Shown: piece by piece, positions 1 through 13,854 of the stretch | Position numbering within the stretch: position 1 is the stretch's first letter | Layout of the letters: every line of letters starts with the position of its first letter | NCBI RefSeq assembly: GCF_047495875.1 | Contig: NC_092471.1 | Coordinates: forward strand, 13,475,001 to 13,539,000 | Length of the DNA: 64,000 nucleotides | Source of the DNA: Pithys albifrons albifrons | Taxonomy: Eukaryota > Chordata > Aves > Passeriformes > Thamnophilidae | Direction: 5' to 3' | Made by a program: the position numbers and the translations under genes | Notes under the pieces: model-generated | Database searches by the model: none | Told to the model about the DNA's origin: nothing | What the model saw: only the letters and a program-made list of their open reading frames with translations

Positions 1-1689
1 ACTTTAATTAAACCCTTTTTAAATAAAACCTGTCGTACATTATACTGCTAATTGACTTGACCTGGTACAAAGAGGACTCTGCCAGCTAGAGGAGACTAAA
101 GGAGATTATTCTGTCTGGTGCTGCAGTGATTGTGTGTTAATAAAATTTATTTCTGCAGTCTTGCCCAACTCCCTATTGTGTATTCAAGAAATGTGTGGGC
201 TTGAAGCCAGTCATCACAAAGCAAAAAGTAATAAAACCTCAAAAGCTGACTTTTTCTACCTCATTCTGCTGCTTTGCTGTAGCACAAACTACATGGTACA
301 GTCTGCTTCCATGCACAACTCAGATTTCTTTTTTAAAAATTATTTTTTTCAATTATGTAAAACCCTGCACCTTATTAACGTGAGTACAGTAACAAGTGAA
401 GGACAATTAAAGGATCCAAAAAGCTCAGTGATGAAATAGTCTGGGTGTGGCAATCACATTTTATTGCCACTACACTGATTACATACAATGTAACACATCT
501 AGCAATTAGAGAAACATGTTAATCCTCCTGGCCCAGACCTATTTCACACAGAATTCATTTCAATGGGCCAAATTCTTCCTTTACCCTCACATAAGTACAT
601 CTGAAATAACTTCTTGCCAATCAGAAGAATCATTTGGATTGACATCCATGTAAATGACAGCCAAACACGACCCGCTGACTTCACAGAGTTATTACTGATA
701 GATGCTGGGTGCAATCACAAAAAGTAATCATAAGAATTTATGCAAGAAATACAAGGAATAAACAGGAGGACTTGGAAGTTTTAATACGTGCTCAAAATTA
801 TGAATTAATTGGCACAAGAAACTTGTTGGGATAGTTCACATGACTGGAATATTAATACAGTTAGAGGAGTTTGTTCAAGGAGAAGGATGAAATGCTGTCC
901 ATAGCCATATTCACTCTACAGTGTAAAACGTGGGAAGAGATGAACCAGTTGAAAATCCCTAGCTAATAATAACAGGGGGAATAAACACAGGTGCTGTCAC
1001 AATGGGGGGGGTGTGGGGTGTACAGAGTAAAGCCACAAAGAACAGATGGACAGAGCTACTTCTTTTGGAGGGCAACAAGATGAATCATCCATCCAGGCCA
1101 CCAGGCTTGAAGATGATGGAGGCACGTGGCAGGAGGCTAATGGAGATGCCTGCTGGGACACAGGGTATCACAGGACAAGTTCCATGCTGCCAATGTCTTG
1201 CTACCAAGGCTGAGAAGCAACTGAAGGGAAGGCTCTTTACTCTTCATTTTAAGAGTCAGGAGAAACAGGTTTACAAATAAGCAAATATAAGGGAATTCAG
1301 TGACAGTTATCATGGAATGAGAAAACCCACTGCTTCTCAAAGGGAAAATGAACAGGAAATAGGAGCAATAGACTTGAAAAAAAGCCAGTTTAAATAAACT
1401 CAGAGAATTGGTAAGTATTATCTCATAGGGAATGCACTCAGGGTAGCTGACAGTTCCTTAAAATAGTTCTGTTAACAGCATGAGTCCGAATTATCCCAAA
1501 GCAGCAAAACCATTAGAAGTGTTGTAAGAAATCACCTAAATCATGAACTCCTCTCTGACCTGAAACACCAGGAGGGCATAGAAAGCTGAACATAGGTCAG
1601 ATTACTGAAGACCAGGATGAAAGTAAAGAGAAAGTGTAGGTCCCAAATCAGGAGAGTCAAGTGAGAACAGGGAGCACATTAGTGCAGAA
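1..1689. other. Unique AT-rich non-coding sequence
   Basis: No gene is supported here. Frames are short and show no recognisable protein family. A run of eight G lies near 1,004-1,011. Around 565-690 the wording (a GGGCCAAATTCTT-like start followed by TGTAAAT-type stretches) faintly resembles the old amniote MITE-like repeats seen more clearly at 18.1 and 41.3 kb, but too degraded to call. The last 150-200 bases may already belong to the ancient CR1 that follows, whose 5' limit I cannot fix by eye. Confidence 0.6.
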
Positions 1690-3048
1690 AGGATAATAGG
1701 AAAACATGATGCAAACATACTTCATAATGAGAGGAAGGTGAGGAACATGTTTTGAACAAGATGAGGGAAGTTATTGACAGGCGATACTGAAGAGGCTGAG
1801 GGCTTGAAGGTTTTTTGCTGCAATCTTTAACAAAAAGGTCAAATGAGGTTAGGCAGGAAACAGCAATAGTGACAAAGAGGGAGAAACACAAGTGAAATCA
1901 GGGAAAGAACAAATTAAATAGTACTTAGATAAATCAAGATCTTTCAAATTGGCTGGGTCATACAATTTGTCTTAAAGTATCCTACTGGACTATCTGAAGC
2001 AATCTCAGGGCCGTTAGTGGTTTTTCTGGAGGTCTTAGGGAATATGGGTGAATATCCAGAAGACAGAAAAGTGGCACATAGAGTGTTTCCTTACTGGGAG
2101 GGAAAAGATTGTAATGGGGAATTAAAGAGCAGTGAGTGAAGGTCAGTTTTTGGAAAAATACAGAAACAATCACATTATTTGTAACCACTCAGGAAATAAC
2201 AAGGAGATGAGTAACAGCTAGCCTGGCTTTGTCAAAAACACAGATTTGTTAAACCAATTTAATTTCCTTCAGTGGGAATAGAGAAGCAATAGATAAATCT
2301 CAACTTTATTAAAGCTTTCCAGGATCAGCCTCCTCATGGTCCTAAGTGAGTTAGAAAAAATATGGTCTCCCTCCACCTACAAAATTCTCTGTCTAACTGC
2401 AACTATGTTGTTAAGTACATTTCTGCAGGCATCTGCCCCTGATTTGCTACTGTGAAATACTTCTACTGCAGTCTTGTGTGTTAGATCAGCAACTTGCTTT
2501 CTGCATACAGTAGAAGTGAGAGGGGCTGCATGGGCCAGTCGGAGAACGTTTGCTTAGAATACAATGCGATTTTTGGCTGCTGGAGCAGGGTAGCCAGTTT
2601 AGGGCAACGTATTTCAGCTTTAAAGGTGGTACCAAACAGAAAAGATCTAGCAGAGAGCACTGAGAGTAGCCAGAGGTCTAGGAAACTAAAGCTGCAAGGA
2701 GAACTGGAAGGACTGTTCTCATACAGTCTGCGGCAAAGGCTGAGAAAGACTACAAATGTAATATACATACACACTTAAAGAGCAAAGAAGTAAGTAATCT
2801 TCCTTAACCACTATGGATGGTACAAGAAGCATTGGGTTAAACAGAAGTACAGGAAATTTAGGTTAAACATTAGGAAACACTTGGTAATAATACAGCTAGT
2901 TAAGCACTGGAAAAGATCACCTGAGGAGGTCACAGAGCCTCCTTCCTTGGAAGGTTTCAAGAATATGCAAGATGTACACTTAGCAGAAATTATGTATTTA
3001 AAGTTGTGACAGACTTAGATGACCCCTAGAACTCCACTTCCCTTTATG
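1690..3048 (+). mobile_element. Ancient, decayed CR1 (L3-like) LINE, ORF2 and 3' end
   Basis: This is a long, heavily mutated relic of a CR1-clade non-LTR retrotransposon in plus orientation. Several segments align in order with the amniote CR1 ORF2 as I remember it: an AGGCTGAGGG...AAAAAGGTCAA block at about 1,790-1,840, the block around GAAGCAATCTCAGGG at 1,996-2,010, the reverse-transcriptase entry region (GGCTTTGTCAAAAAC then AATTTAATTTCCTTC, 2,225-2,272), a CTCATGGTCC...AAATATGGTCT block near 2,332-2,367, an AGAGGTCTAGGAAAC block at 2,675-2,690, and the 3' end with GTTAAGCACTGGAA (2,898-2,911), TTGGAAGGTTTCAAG and GACTTAGATGACCCC (3,012-3,026). The stretch 2,390-2,640 fits poorly and may be an insertion or a faster-decaying part. 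Stops and indels break every frame, so it cannot encode an active enzyme. It is clearly older than the two copies at 35 and 48 kb. A search against Repbase/Dfam CR1 and L3 families would settle the exact subfamily and 5' limit. Confidence 0.8.
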
Positions 3049-6000
3049 AGAACTACTTTTCCCCTAGTCCGAAAAGATAATTCACTTTGGTGAAATGGAA
3101 GCCATGCCTGGATGCTGGAATGACACAAGAGTACAGCAATCTCAGCCCTCTCACAGCATCAGCGGCTCAGCAGGTGTGCAAGCCGGTGCTTCACCTCCAG
3201 CAGAGAGGCAATCCCTCCTGCAGGCATCTCTGTACTTGAACTAACATTTCAACACTTTATTGAACCAGGGACTCAGCTGGCAGCCTTTTCCCTGCCAAGG
3301 TGCAGCACAACTGCCCAAGTTTTTACTGTCCCCTATTCACACCCGCAGCAGCCTCAGCCTGGAATTGCTGTGCAAGGGCATGGAGGGGCTTAACACACAG
3401 TTCTGCTCCACATTTCCAGGAGACTGAACTGCTGGGTGAAAACATAACCTGCACTCCATGGTCCAGCTAAAATTCATTTCAGAAGGAAACAAAGCCATTA
3501 AACCCCAGAAATGCTGAAGCCCAAGTCACAGTCTCATGTAGCAGATCATATGCTACCCATGGTACATCCTGCCCTGCTCAGAAGCATCAGCACAACAACC
3601 TGTAGGCAATGCACAGAGTGAAGACATCAAATACTTGGCCAGCAGCCAAGAATTTATCCCTGCAACAAATGTGTTTAAACCCAGACCTAGCCACGTGTAG
3701 AACAACACTCATTGAATATTTCCATTAAAATGGTATCTAGAATATTGATCCATAGTTCACAGTTACTTTCCTACCAACCACAGCAGTTGCAGACAAAATT
3801 CATTCTATGTCTGGCCACTGAAGCCACTGTGTTGTAGAAAGTCACAACTCCCAGAAGACGAGAAAGTTAATGTATCTGAACTTACACAGCATGAGATGAC
3901 ATGACTGAAACAATAATAAAAATCGGGGGGGGGATCAGAAGAAGGCAGAGCTCGTCCACTGGTTGAAAAGGAAAAGTGTACCAGAATTCTAGCATTCTGC
4001 TCCTCTACAAGCATTGATCTCTATCTTAGGGTGTGAGTTGTAAAGGAGGTGTGATCTGTTACACAACGTATTTAATTCAGTTAACAACACTTAGTTACAT
4101 GCTAATAAAACGTGTATTAAGAATACATCTAACTAATTATTTAATCACAAATCCTTCCCCCAGTCTGCTTAGCCTGGACTGGATTTGAAGCATAAAGAGG
4201 ATTCATTAAATACTTTGCTGTTTCAGTAGATTTTTCTGACGTATTGGGCCAAGTTTCTCAAACTTGTAGCAGGAAGGAGAAAAGCCACAACACATGCGCA
4301 TACACAGCCATACACACACAGGCACACAGAGCAGGGAATGAGGAGCTGATATAGCCACTGGCAGGATGTGTCTGCTCTTGATTTCACAGTGCCACCCAGC
4401 CCTTCCCTGGGTTACAGAGGGGTTTTTTTTTTCCATGTTATTTTGTGTCTCAGTGCCAGCACCGATTGTGGTGATTGATTGACTGAGCTGGTGCTGCAGG
4501 ATTCAAAACAACACCACTGGTGGCAGCAGCTCAGGGAAACGCAGAGAACGCTGGGTTAAACCAAGGAGAGAAGAAACAACGCTGGTGCTCTGCCAGCTAT
4601 GAGCATCCTACAATAAATTAGGAATAACTGTATTCATTGTTTTAAAAAGAAAGATGCCAGCAGAGCCTGGCAGAAGCATTTTAAACACTGTGCTGGGTTT
4701 CAGCCTGTGGGCACCCAGAGCAAAAGCCTTTTTCTTTCACACTGAGCTCTTCCTTAAACACCTCATCCCATTAGCCTCCACACATGGGCTCACAAAAGCC
4801 ATTCCCTGCCTTTAGAGAACAGGAGATTCCCGCCTGCCTGTCCCCAGTGAATTTACTATTATTCACCTACACGGAAATCTAAGAGGTGCTTCTTGTGCCC
4901 TCTGGCAGCCGTGTCCTTTCCCGTCCCCCACCCTTGCTGAGGATCAATGAAACCCTCTCAGACTTTGTCTTCTGTACCTTCCACCAGCACAACTGCTGAA
5001 GTATCACAAAGATTCTTTTCCAGAAGCAACTTTTCTCCTTGAGAAAATACCACAGATAACTAGAAGACGACCCTTGAGCTTTTTGTCTTTGTTACTTTTC
5101 TCCATCATCCCTTTACCTCCTGTAATCTCCTGTCCCTGCTCACTCCATTTCTGCTGCCTCTTAATTAAACATCCTCATTTTGACACTGACCCTATTTTGA
5201 TTTTATCTAATTGCTTTCTCACTCCCTTCAGCAGAAGACAGTCCCACCAACCTGCTCCCCATTCTCCTTCTCCTCTAACTTAGCTTATAGCAGTAGCTAC
5301 CAGCCTGTTTTCCTGATAGCAATTCAGCCTTCCCTTGGCTGCATTATGAAGATAAGCTGCTCCTACTGACAAAGGAATCGCTAATGGATGTGCCTGCTTT
5401 CTCATCCCGGGGACAGCGGCTGCTGCTGTCAGGAACTTTTACCCTAGCACAAGTAGTTTTCCAGCATGCCATATAAAATAGCCCACATTTATGATTGCTG
5501 GCATACTCACAGGGTTACCAGGCAGTTTTTTTCAGAACAGACTTTACAACTCGCATATAGATGGACCCAGACATGGCTCCAGTTACAGACAATGGGAGAT
5601 TTACTACTGCATGTTTTGCACCATGATTTGGTGGTTTTGTATGGACAAAATAGAAACAGAAAATAATTATTTGTTTGCCAACCCACTGAATGTAGGGAAG
5701 AAGCACAAAGTTTTATTCATCTGCAAGCTCAGCAGATGTCAGTGTATGAATGGCCTGATTTCAGTCTTGTTTTTGGACTAATGAAGATTTAATATAGCTA
5801 ACAGAACCATGAGATAATTCTGGTTTTGAACCAAAAGTGATTCCATATCATCCCATAACTTGTCATATTAAACATTTACTAACACATGAATTTTGTTGGT
5901 GGTGTTTTGTTAGAAAAGCTTCTGAGGGGAGTGATAGTTCAGTCATTATTTGAATGTCTGCTATAGTGGAGTCTATCACCACTGAAAGCCCAGAATAATG

Positions 6001-7510
6001 GCCTGTGTTATTCTTTTGCATCTTTTTCCATACAGCTTTTGAGGGAGCTGTAATTGAAGAGAAATGAAAGGGCAGCCAACCAAGAGACAATACTACAAGG
6101 ATCAGTACTGGAATGTGAGGCAACATACTTTAAAAGCTGAAACTTTAAAACTCCTGCTATGTGTGTACTTTCGAAAAGGGTAACAATAACAAAAAAAGAA
6201 GAAACCTTAGCAATTTCCCTCTGATTAAGAAATAAATTTTTTTTCATTTTTTTTTTTATAATCTGATGGCCTCCTATGAGGCCATGAAAAAAGGATTAAT
6301 GCCTTCATTGGATACCTAATTTTTACTGCTGTTCTCTTTAGAAAACATGATTAACTAAAACGGTCAAAAAGAGATCCGTGGAACAGAGACATGAAAACAT
6401 CAAGGCACGGTGTTAAGAAACAGAGACCCTACAGCAATATACAAAAATGTTGCAAAATATGAACTTCTATGTAGCATCAAGTCCTGTATCAGCTGGCTCA
6501 TCTAGTGATGTCAGTGTTGTACCTCCTCATTCCTGGTGTTTACAGAGAGCTGAAACAGCAGACAGCATTTTCCATACTTAAGTTTCAAACCTCAGTACTT
6601 AGAGGATTGCCAGACAATCACAACTGTGCACTGACTGATACACCAAGCTTAAGTTTTCCTCCTGTTTCTACAAATACTGAGAAGTAGAAGCTCTCTAAGG
6701 ACCCAGTGTAAAGCTACTGAAGCCATTTTAAAGCCACTAAAGTCAGTGGAAATCTTTACATTTGTCTCTTGCACTCTTGGATTCTCCAAGTACTTATGTG
6801 TGCTCGCATGAAAAAATAGTTTGTTGTAACCACAGAAAATGGCTCAGTTTAAGACAGCTTTAGTGAAATGTGGCCAGGCTAAGCCCAGACTTAAGCCTTT
6901 CCCTATCCAAGACATTTCAGCAATACTACCCATTTCTGAAATTATTCATGCCTGTGAAGATATTTGGGGTATGTTTGTGATCAAGACTTAAAATGAATAC
7001 AGTCAAGGACTGAGTTTATTCCAAATAAGCTGGATCCCAAACATAGGAGTCACTGGATCACAAACGTAAGAATACTGAGGCTATTTCAGGCTGCAATAAG
7101 CAATGTTTCCTCCAGCAGAACACCCCAAAAAGTTTATGTTGCTTTTAATGATGAAGAGTTTAACAAAGCATAATTTGGAACCAGTTTTCAGTACTCCTGC
7201 CAAATTCTGAGTAAAACATCATTTACCTCCTAAGTGAACATTTTTTTTTTCTGGCAGTTTTGTATGAATTAAACATTTTGGTCATTTAAAGGAAAAATGT
7301 TAAAAATCTGGAGTGTTCTTAAAATAGCAGATCAGTATTCTTGAAATATCTTTTCTGATTTCAGGGAACTCTCCCTATGCATGAAATGTGCTATGAAATC
7401 CACCGCTATTTTGCACTAATTTCAGAGCAAGCTTATGAAAATAGTATAATGAGGCAAAGCACTCAGCAATGCCAGAGCATGGGGACCACAATGGTGTAAT
7501 AGATGATAAC
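3049..7510. other. Mostly unique non-coding sequence
   Basis: No gene or recognisable repeat family is evident. Points seen: a G9 run at 3,925-3,933; a pyrimidine-rich tract at about 5,080-5,280; a 7-bp inverted pair (CAGCACC / GGTGCTG) around 4,456-4,496; and a short perfect hairpin at 6,266-6,285. The segment near 6,700-6,770 has a CCACTAAAGTCAGTGG-type phrase reminiscent of old amniote MITE relics, but I cannot support a call. Confidence 0.55.
6266..6285. repeat. Short perfect inverted repeat (8-bp arms, 4-bp loop)
   Basis: ATGGCCTC (6,266-6,273) pairs perfectly with GAGGCCAT (6,278-6,285) around a CTAT loop. An oligo-T stretch precedes it and a short A-run follows. Arms of this length occur by chance in 64 kb, so no function is claimed. 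Confidence 0.5.
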
Positions 7511-7674
7511 AGGATGATGGCAAAATAATGTCACTGCAGTCACTGGAGACTACATTACTATGTCAAGATGATGGCAAAATGATTTTGATGCAAGTCTATT
7601 GAAACTCTGCTAAAATATCCAGATGATTGCAACATATCAGGCAAATTCCCCAGAGGCAGTGACTGATAAATTTG
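7511..7674. repeat. Degenerate tandem repeat, about 54-bp unit, three copies
   Basis: Three units begin at 7,511, 7,565 and 7,620. The first two share GATGATGGCAAAAT exactly, the third has GATGATTGCAACAT, and a GCAGTCACTGGAGACT / GCAAGTCTATTGAAACT block recurs at the same offset. The spacing of 54 and 55 bp argues for an old local duplication (minisatellite type). No coding frame runs through it and no transposon ends are visible. Confidence 0.6.
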
Positions 7675-10600
7675 TGTTAAAGTATTTCAAATACACCACT
7701 CTAACCTATGTTACCTGGGCAAGATCTTGGTGTGCTAATGCATTAGCCTGACACCACCAATGGTAGCCGAGGCTCTAAAAGGGAAGCTTTTCCTTTCAAT
7801 GAAAAGTTATGATGATCCCAGGCCTTTCAGGATACATAGTTGATTTGGACTTCTGTGCATCCATACTTTGAGATTGCCATAGCTGACAAAACAAGTCCAC
7901 TTCAAATGTGCCCTCATCTGAGGCTGAGCAGGTCTAGCAGTTTATGCTGTGGAGAAGCAAATTCTGCCCTGGTGCTGCAGATGTGGAAGTATCAGGTGTT
8001 AACTGAGAATCACACCCAAAATAAGGCATAAGCTTTCTCATCCTGGACAATGGTAAACACATCCAAGGTAACAGAGTTAAGATAGCTTTAGTATCTTCTC
8101 CCCGTATGAAGTAATGAGTTAATCAGGAAGGGATGATGTCTTAGATGAACTCATCATTTACCCATCAGGGCTAACTGTCCTGCAACAGAGAAAGGCTGCT
8201 CCCGAGTCACAGCTAAGCTCATGGACATTGGCTGAAGTTAGCTGTGGACATCCTGATGGAAGCAAACATGTTTAGCTGAGCAGATTACAGTGAAGAACTG
8301 CATCAATAACAATTGATAGTCTTCTCTACCTCTTACGCAAGAAAATGTTGCAGAACATGAGCCAGCATTGCTCCCTGCTCTGCCAGGGCTGGCAGTCCCT
8401 TAGTTTCAAGAGCAGCATGCTCAGCAGGAATGGTACACACTGACTGCAGGACTGAGCCCTGGGAAGATTGTTACAGCAATTAGTGCAGAAGCAGCAACAT
8501 TCCTGTTATCAGAACTAACAAGAAGCTGCAAGAGCTGTTTCAACTGAAATAGTCAGGGCTGCTCTAATTATATGTTCTTTGCATAGGCTGGTGAGTATGA
8601 TGATTTTAGAAACTGGGTTATCCAAGCTTCTGAGGTTACAAATGCTGCTGTGCCAGCTCCACCCACTAAGTAAAAGGTTTCAGGCTGCAGTCAGCTCTGG
8701 TTCCTTCAGCGCAGCCACAACTCTGGGCACCTTAGAAGGAAAAATAAAGCTGTTCAAAGGACAGTCAGTTGTGTTTAAAAGGTTGTCTTGCTAGACTTTG
8801 GGTTCTACTACAAGTATGTTTCTACAGTGGCGAAAAGTGTTTTCTGCCATTCTCTAGTGCAAGAGCCTTTGCTGCCTGCTTTCTAATCTTGCTGCTCTGA
8901 CCCACTTGTTCCTCACCTCCAGCTGACACTGCTGGGCTGGCCATCACATTCAGCTGTGCCCTGGATCTTGGGCTCATCACGTCTATTGTGAACAGATGGA
9001 GCTTGGGGTTCCTACAAATCCCATCTGCTCCTGCAGCAGCCATTATCAGTACTCCTTCAGGAAAAAGCCTAGGTCCCTCCAGAAATCCCAGTCATCTTTC
9101 TTGCTTTGCACTGTCACTTATGGGGCAGGACATGTCAGCTGCACCCTCAGAACTCGGCAATGTCATCTTTCCAGAGGGTTACAAGCAAGGTGCTTCAGGC
9201 CTCACTCTGCCAATGTGTACTTGTGGCCAACTCTGCCAGAAATCTGTCTCACCACAGAGCAAACCCAGCTGGAGGAGCCAGTACCTTATGGGGTTAAGTG
9301 TGCAAAGGAAGCTGATGAAAATACATAGTTTTGGACAACACAACTCACAGACTTAGTTGACCCCTACATATTTTTTGGCTGAGATTTAAAGTCCTAATCC
9401 TAATTTAAAAATCCTTTATTGTTCCAGGGCTAAGTTACACGAATACATTCAGGTGCATCTCTCCATGCAACTCCATTTGCAAGAGAAGCTGCATTTAAGT
9501 GACATGAATTCTGTGCAAACTCCAAGAAAGGCCAGCACAGTACCCTGTGGGAGGTGAGACTCAACTGGAACCTGGCCCGCTTCAGCTCAGCATTTCTGCA
9601 CAGAAAAAAAGTGAGAGACAAAGGGAGAGGAGAGAAAGGGAGTGGAGAGAGCAGGAGTTCCTTTGCATGCAGCACTTTAGCTGAGAGTTTAGCCCATGCT
9701 TATGCCACAGATTCAGCTGAAAGATACAGAAGCACAGTCCCATTTCAGATTCCTGCCTCAGCTGCCTTGGTAGCCCCTGCCAAGGGGAGAACAGCAACCC
9801 ACCATCATCCCTCCTGATTTCATGGGAAGGAACCTGGCTGCTTGGGCAGCAGGGAACTGATTTCCTTGCTTGGGGAACTTGGATCCACTGGGAACAGTCC
9901 TAAAGCATTCAGTCTAGATGCAAGTTAAGATAGCCAGATCCTGTAAAAGTGGCACAAAGGAACAGATTTTGCTTTATGTGACCAGAAAAAAACCTCCCTC
10001 AGTACAGAGAAAGTGGAAGTGATTCCTGTGACTTACCAATCTCATTAGGGATTTTAACTGGGAACAAAGGGGTATTTGGGATGCTCTGGTCTAGTGATCC
10101 TCCATTTCATGTAGATTCCATTCAGCAGTGGAGAATGAAGTGATCTCGTGATCATTTCTTAAGTCATCCTGGGTCAGTCAGTATAAATTGTTCAGCATAT
10201 AGGAGGCTATAGTTGCATTTTGATGTCTTTCCCATTCTCTAGTGCTGAAAAGAATTGTGATTTACATAGAATCTAGTAGAAATGCAGATTGTTTGTTTGT
10301 TTTGTTTCCTATTAAGACAAAGTTCTGCTTCCAGTAGCACTAGCTGAATACAGAGCAATGCCATTAAATTCAGTGTTGATAGCAATTAAATTATTTGGCC
10401 CCCAAAGATGCTAATCAGTGGGTGAAATACAGGCATCTCTCCTGGTGTCACCCTGACATCCAGTAGCAGGAAGCAACTAGAATGTGAAGACTGTTCTTTT
10501 AGCATGAAACTAGCTGCTGTAGCTCAATTATTTCCTTTATTTTTCTAGTGTCACTAATATAAATCAATACTTTTCCATCTGCTGCCATTTCTAGACTTGA

Positions 10601-13600
10601 ACCGTATATCGCCTTCCTCACCATTATGCAACCTCTTGACAGAAACTCATTATAAACCTTTCAATTTATTCTGCAGTGCAGCTGTGCTAGCGATATTTAC
10701 ATCTGTAACATACACATCTCATACTCTTTTCTTGCTTGAAGCCTCTTTTATGGCACCACACTTGCACACTGTACTCCCTTCAGCCTCTAGCCAAGGCAAA
10801 CACAGACAAAAGTATCCTTCTTAAACATATTTCTGTTTTAATTGCAGACTTCACTATTTCCAGTGAGAGGATCATAAAGAGCTGTCAACAGAAAAGGGAG
10901 CTGATTTCAATTTTTAGTGCCTTCATGTACAGGAGACTTGTTACAGATCACAGCACTGTGGTGGATGCTGAGCTGTTCCACTGAGTGTATAAAGCTGTCC
11001 CTTAGATGTGCAAGACACAGGCACCCACCCCAGCTGCTGATGCCTCTGTTTGTGTACATTAGACAACCCTTCCTTTTCCTATAAATATATCCATACATTA
11101 GTTTCACAGCACAGAAGCAGCAGCCTGACAGGACCCCTGCCTTTGGTGGCTGGAAATGATGGGTTTCAGTGCTGATCTAACACAACCATACTTGTTCAGT
11201 CACACCTGCTGTCCTGTCAGTCCTACTCACAGTTTCTGCTGGTCTTGAAGTAAGGCAGGCAATGACTACAGAAGAAAGACTGCACACAAAGTAGAGCATA
11301 CTAAGTAATTTCCCTACATGTATATATATACACACTTTTTCTCCCAGACTTACTGGGATCTTGTCTTGAAACTATACTCTGCATAGTCCACAGCCGAGTC
11401 TCCAATAGCAACACACATGTATGAGAACACTCCTTGCTCAACCAGCCACTGACTAGTTGGGTGTAACATCAGATCAACAGTCAATCCACACAGTAATTCT
11501 AGAAGTGTTTTCAACGAGGTTACCTGGGCAGGGCCTTAAAATGAGGATAGAGAAATCAGTGGAAAACCCCATATTGCCTGATGAAATCCCTAAATGGGCT
11601 GTACATTTGCAATAGGCAAGTCTCCAGGTTAACAGGGATTGTTGGCCACAGCTGTCACCTTGCAGGAGGATGGAAACTGTCATCCTGGATCCCACTAGCT
11701 GTCCCTGCAAGTCTTGTATCATGGACCAGAAGAAGTGTGCCTGTAATGGTTGATTATGGAAAAGCCTGCCCTAGAGGGAACTATTTCCTTAAGTCTCATC
11801 AGTCAGTACTTACATATGCTGTGAATCATAAGCATTTAAATCTCTTAAGATTTTTATCCTAGTTAACATCAGTGTAGATAAGCTCATGACCCACTTCTGA
11901 ACATTTAATTGTCCTTTCTTGAATACTAGTAAGGTCTCAGTATTTTATTTCTCCTGTTAAACACAGGAAGAAAATTAATACTTTATGTCTGTGAGTATGA
12001 AGTCTTAGTAACTTTACTCACTGGTAATGTCTTGTGCAATCAAGACCTATTGCAGGCAGATGGAGGAGAGGCTCCCAGGCCTCTGACTAGGAACATCATG
12101 CCAGAAAATTAGGAAAAAAAAGCTCCATATCTTGAAAGAAAATTACCTTTCCGTATCTCGCAGGGCTTTTGGCTTTGTTATTATGAAAGATGGCTTGAGA
12201 ATTCCCTGATGCCCCTTTTGTCTTAGATTCATTGTTTTACCTATCACTAGTCTGTCAGATCTAATTTGCTCATTTCCTAAAGTGTTCTAAAAAATCAGTT
12301 TTCCTCAGATATTTACATGTGTTCTTAATGAAAGAGGAAGCTTCATTTTCAAGTGAAGTACAGCACCACTTGCTGTACTTGCTGCTGCTCAGTGGTTCAG
12401 CTATAGCTACACCTTTAGATAACTTGCTTATGTTAGACAGGACCCAGCCAAGAACAGCCTCCCCTCTCATGTGCTCTGCAGTGTTATTCCACTTGTGATC
12501 ACTGAAGGGCTTAAAAAATTGCTCTGGCCCACTTGACCAACTTATAAGAAGGAAGCTGGACTCACCAATTAGTACTGTCTTACTAATTTTTTTGCCCCCT
12601 CTGTGATCTCCCTCTATGTTTTAGTCACAACAGTTTCTTAGGCTAAAGAAATAAATACCACTTTATTTATGTAACAGTATTCTCATTGACTCTTTCACGT
12701 GTTTATAGCACACATAGTTCAGTTCACACAAAAATGTAACCTGTACACAAACCCTTGGCAATGGCACTAATTGCTGTGTTGATGAGCCAGTCTGCTCTTC
12801 ATTTGCACTTTATACCTTGGCACCTGGTCATATTTCAGTACTGTGACCAGAAAGGAAGTAGGACTGCACATAAAAAGACACCAGAGCTACCTAAGGAATA
12901 TTAGGCATGAGGTATCTGGTTGCAAGCAGGAACATGACTAAGAAATGAAATCATAATTTTGCTGTGGATGTGATTGCTGATAATCAGACTGAACTGCTGA
13001 GAGCACCCTGCATCTTTCAAAAAGGTGAAATCCTGGTTCTACTGAAGTAAAACTTCAGAAGTTTCCAAATACCAGTATAAAATCAGCCAGAGCTGACTGT
13101 TCATACACTTAATAGGTAGTGTGCCTTCTCTCCTGAAAAACCTGCCTCTCAAGTATTTATAAAACATTACTTGGTGTCAGAAGTTATCTTGAGCCAAACA
13201 TGGAGCAATTACTTCCTCCAGATCTGCTGGATTTATGAGGGAAGCTTGCAGAAAAATGGTGTCAGCTTAGCAACATTTCGAAATATTCTCTGCCATTGGG
13301 GGCTGCCGAGGAATCAGCTGAAGGGCAAGCGGTGACATTGCTCGGGGCGGGGGTGCTCTACAGCCTCCCAAATACACAGAGTATTGGGAAGGGGGAGGAT
13401 ACGAAGAATTTGACAGTGATTGAGAGGTGCTAAATAAAAGCCTCACTGTGATTAGGAAGAACAGTCAAATAAACTTGCGTGGACGTCTCAAAGCAGAAGG
13501 ATCAGCTTCAGAATCATTGGGATATGCTGGGGAGTGCCACCCATCCCTAAGCATCACAGAAGTACACACAAAAAAAGCAAATCAGTCACTTAGAGATTAA

Positions 13601-13854
13601 TTTCAACCCTTCTGACTGCCAAAACATAGTGTCAGAGTAGCAAACATCTAAGATCAGGCTTTCAGTCACGATCTGTTTTACTCGTGTCTTTACACTGGGA
13701 AAAAGGGGCTACGGCAGCTGGTGTAACCCAAGAAGCAGCCGGTTTCCCCAGCTCTGCTTTGGGTAGAGCTGGCACGCTTGGCTCTGTCTCCTTCTTTGAC
13801 TTTTACTCCTCGTATTTCCCCAGTCAAATGAGCCTCCTCACTCGCTCCTGTTGA
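7675..13854. other. Unique non-coding sequence
   Basis: I see no gene and no assignable mobile element in these 6 kb. Only minor structure is present: a purine-rich stretch at about 9,600-9,660, and a 14-bp perfect palindrome of alternating TA near 11,319-11,334. From about 13,290 onward GC content begins to rise toward the CpG island. Frames in this interval are short and have no recognisable domains. Confidence 0.55.

Noticed and set aside
11319..11334. 14-bp TA palindrome as a regulatory site
   Set aside because: Alternating TA sequence is self-complementary by nature; no further structure around it.
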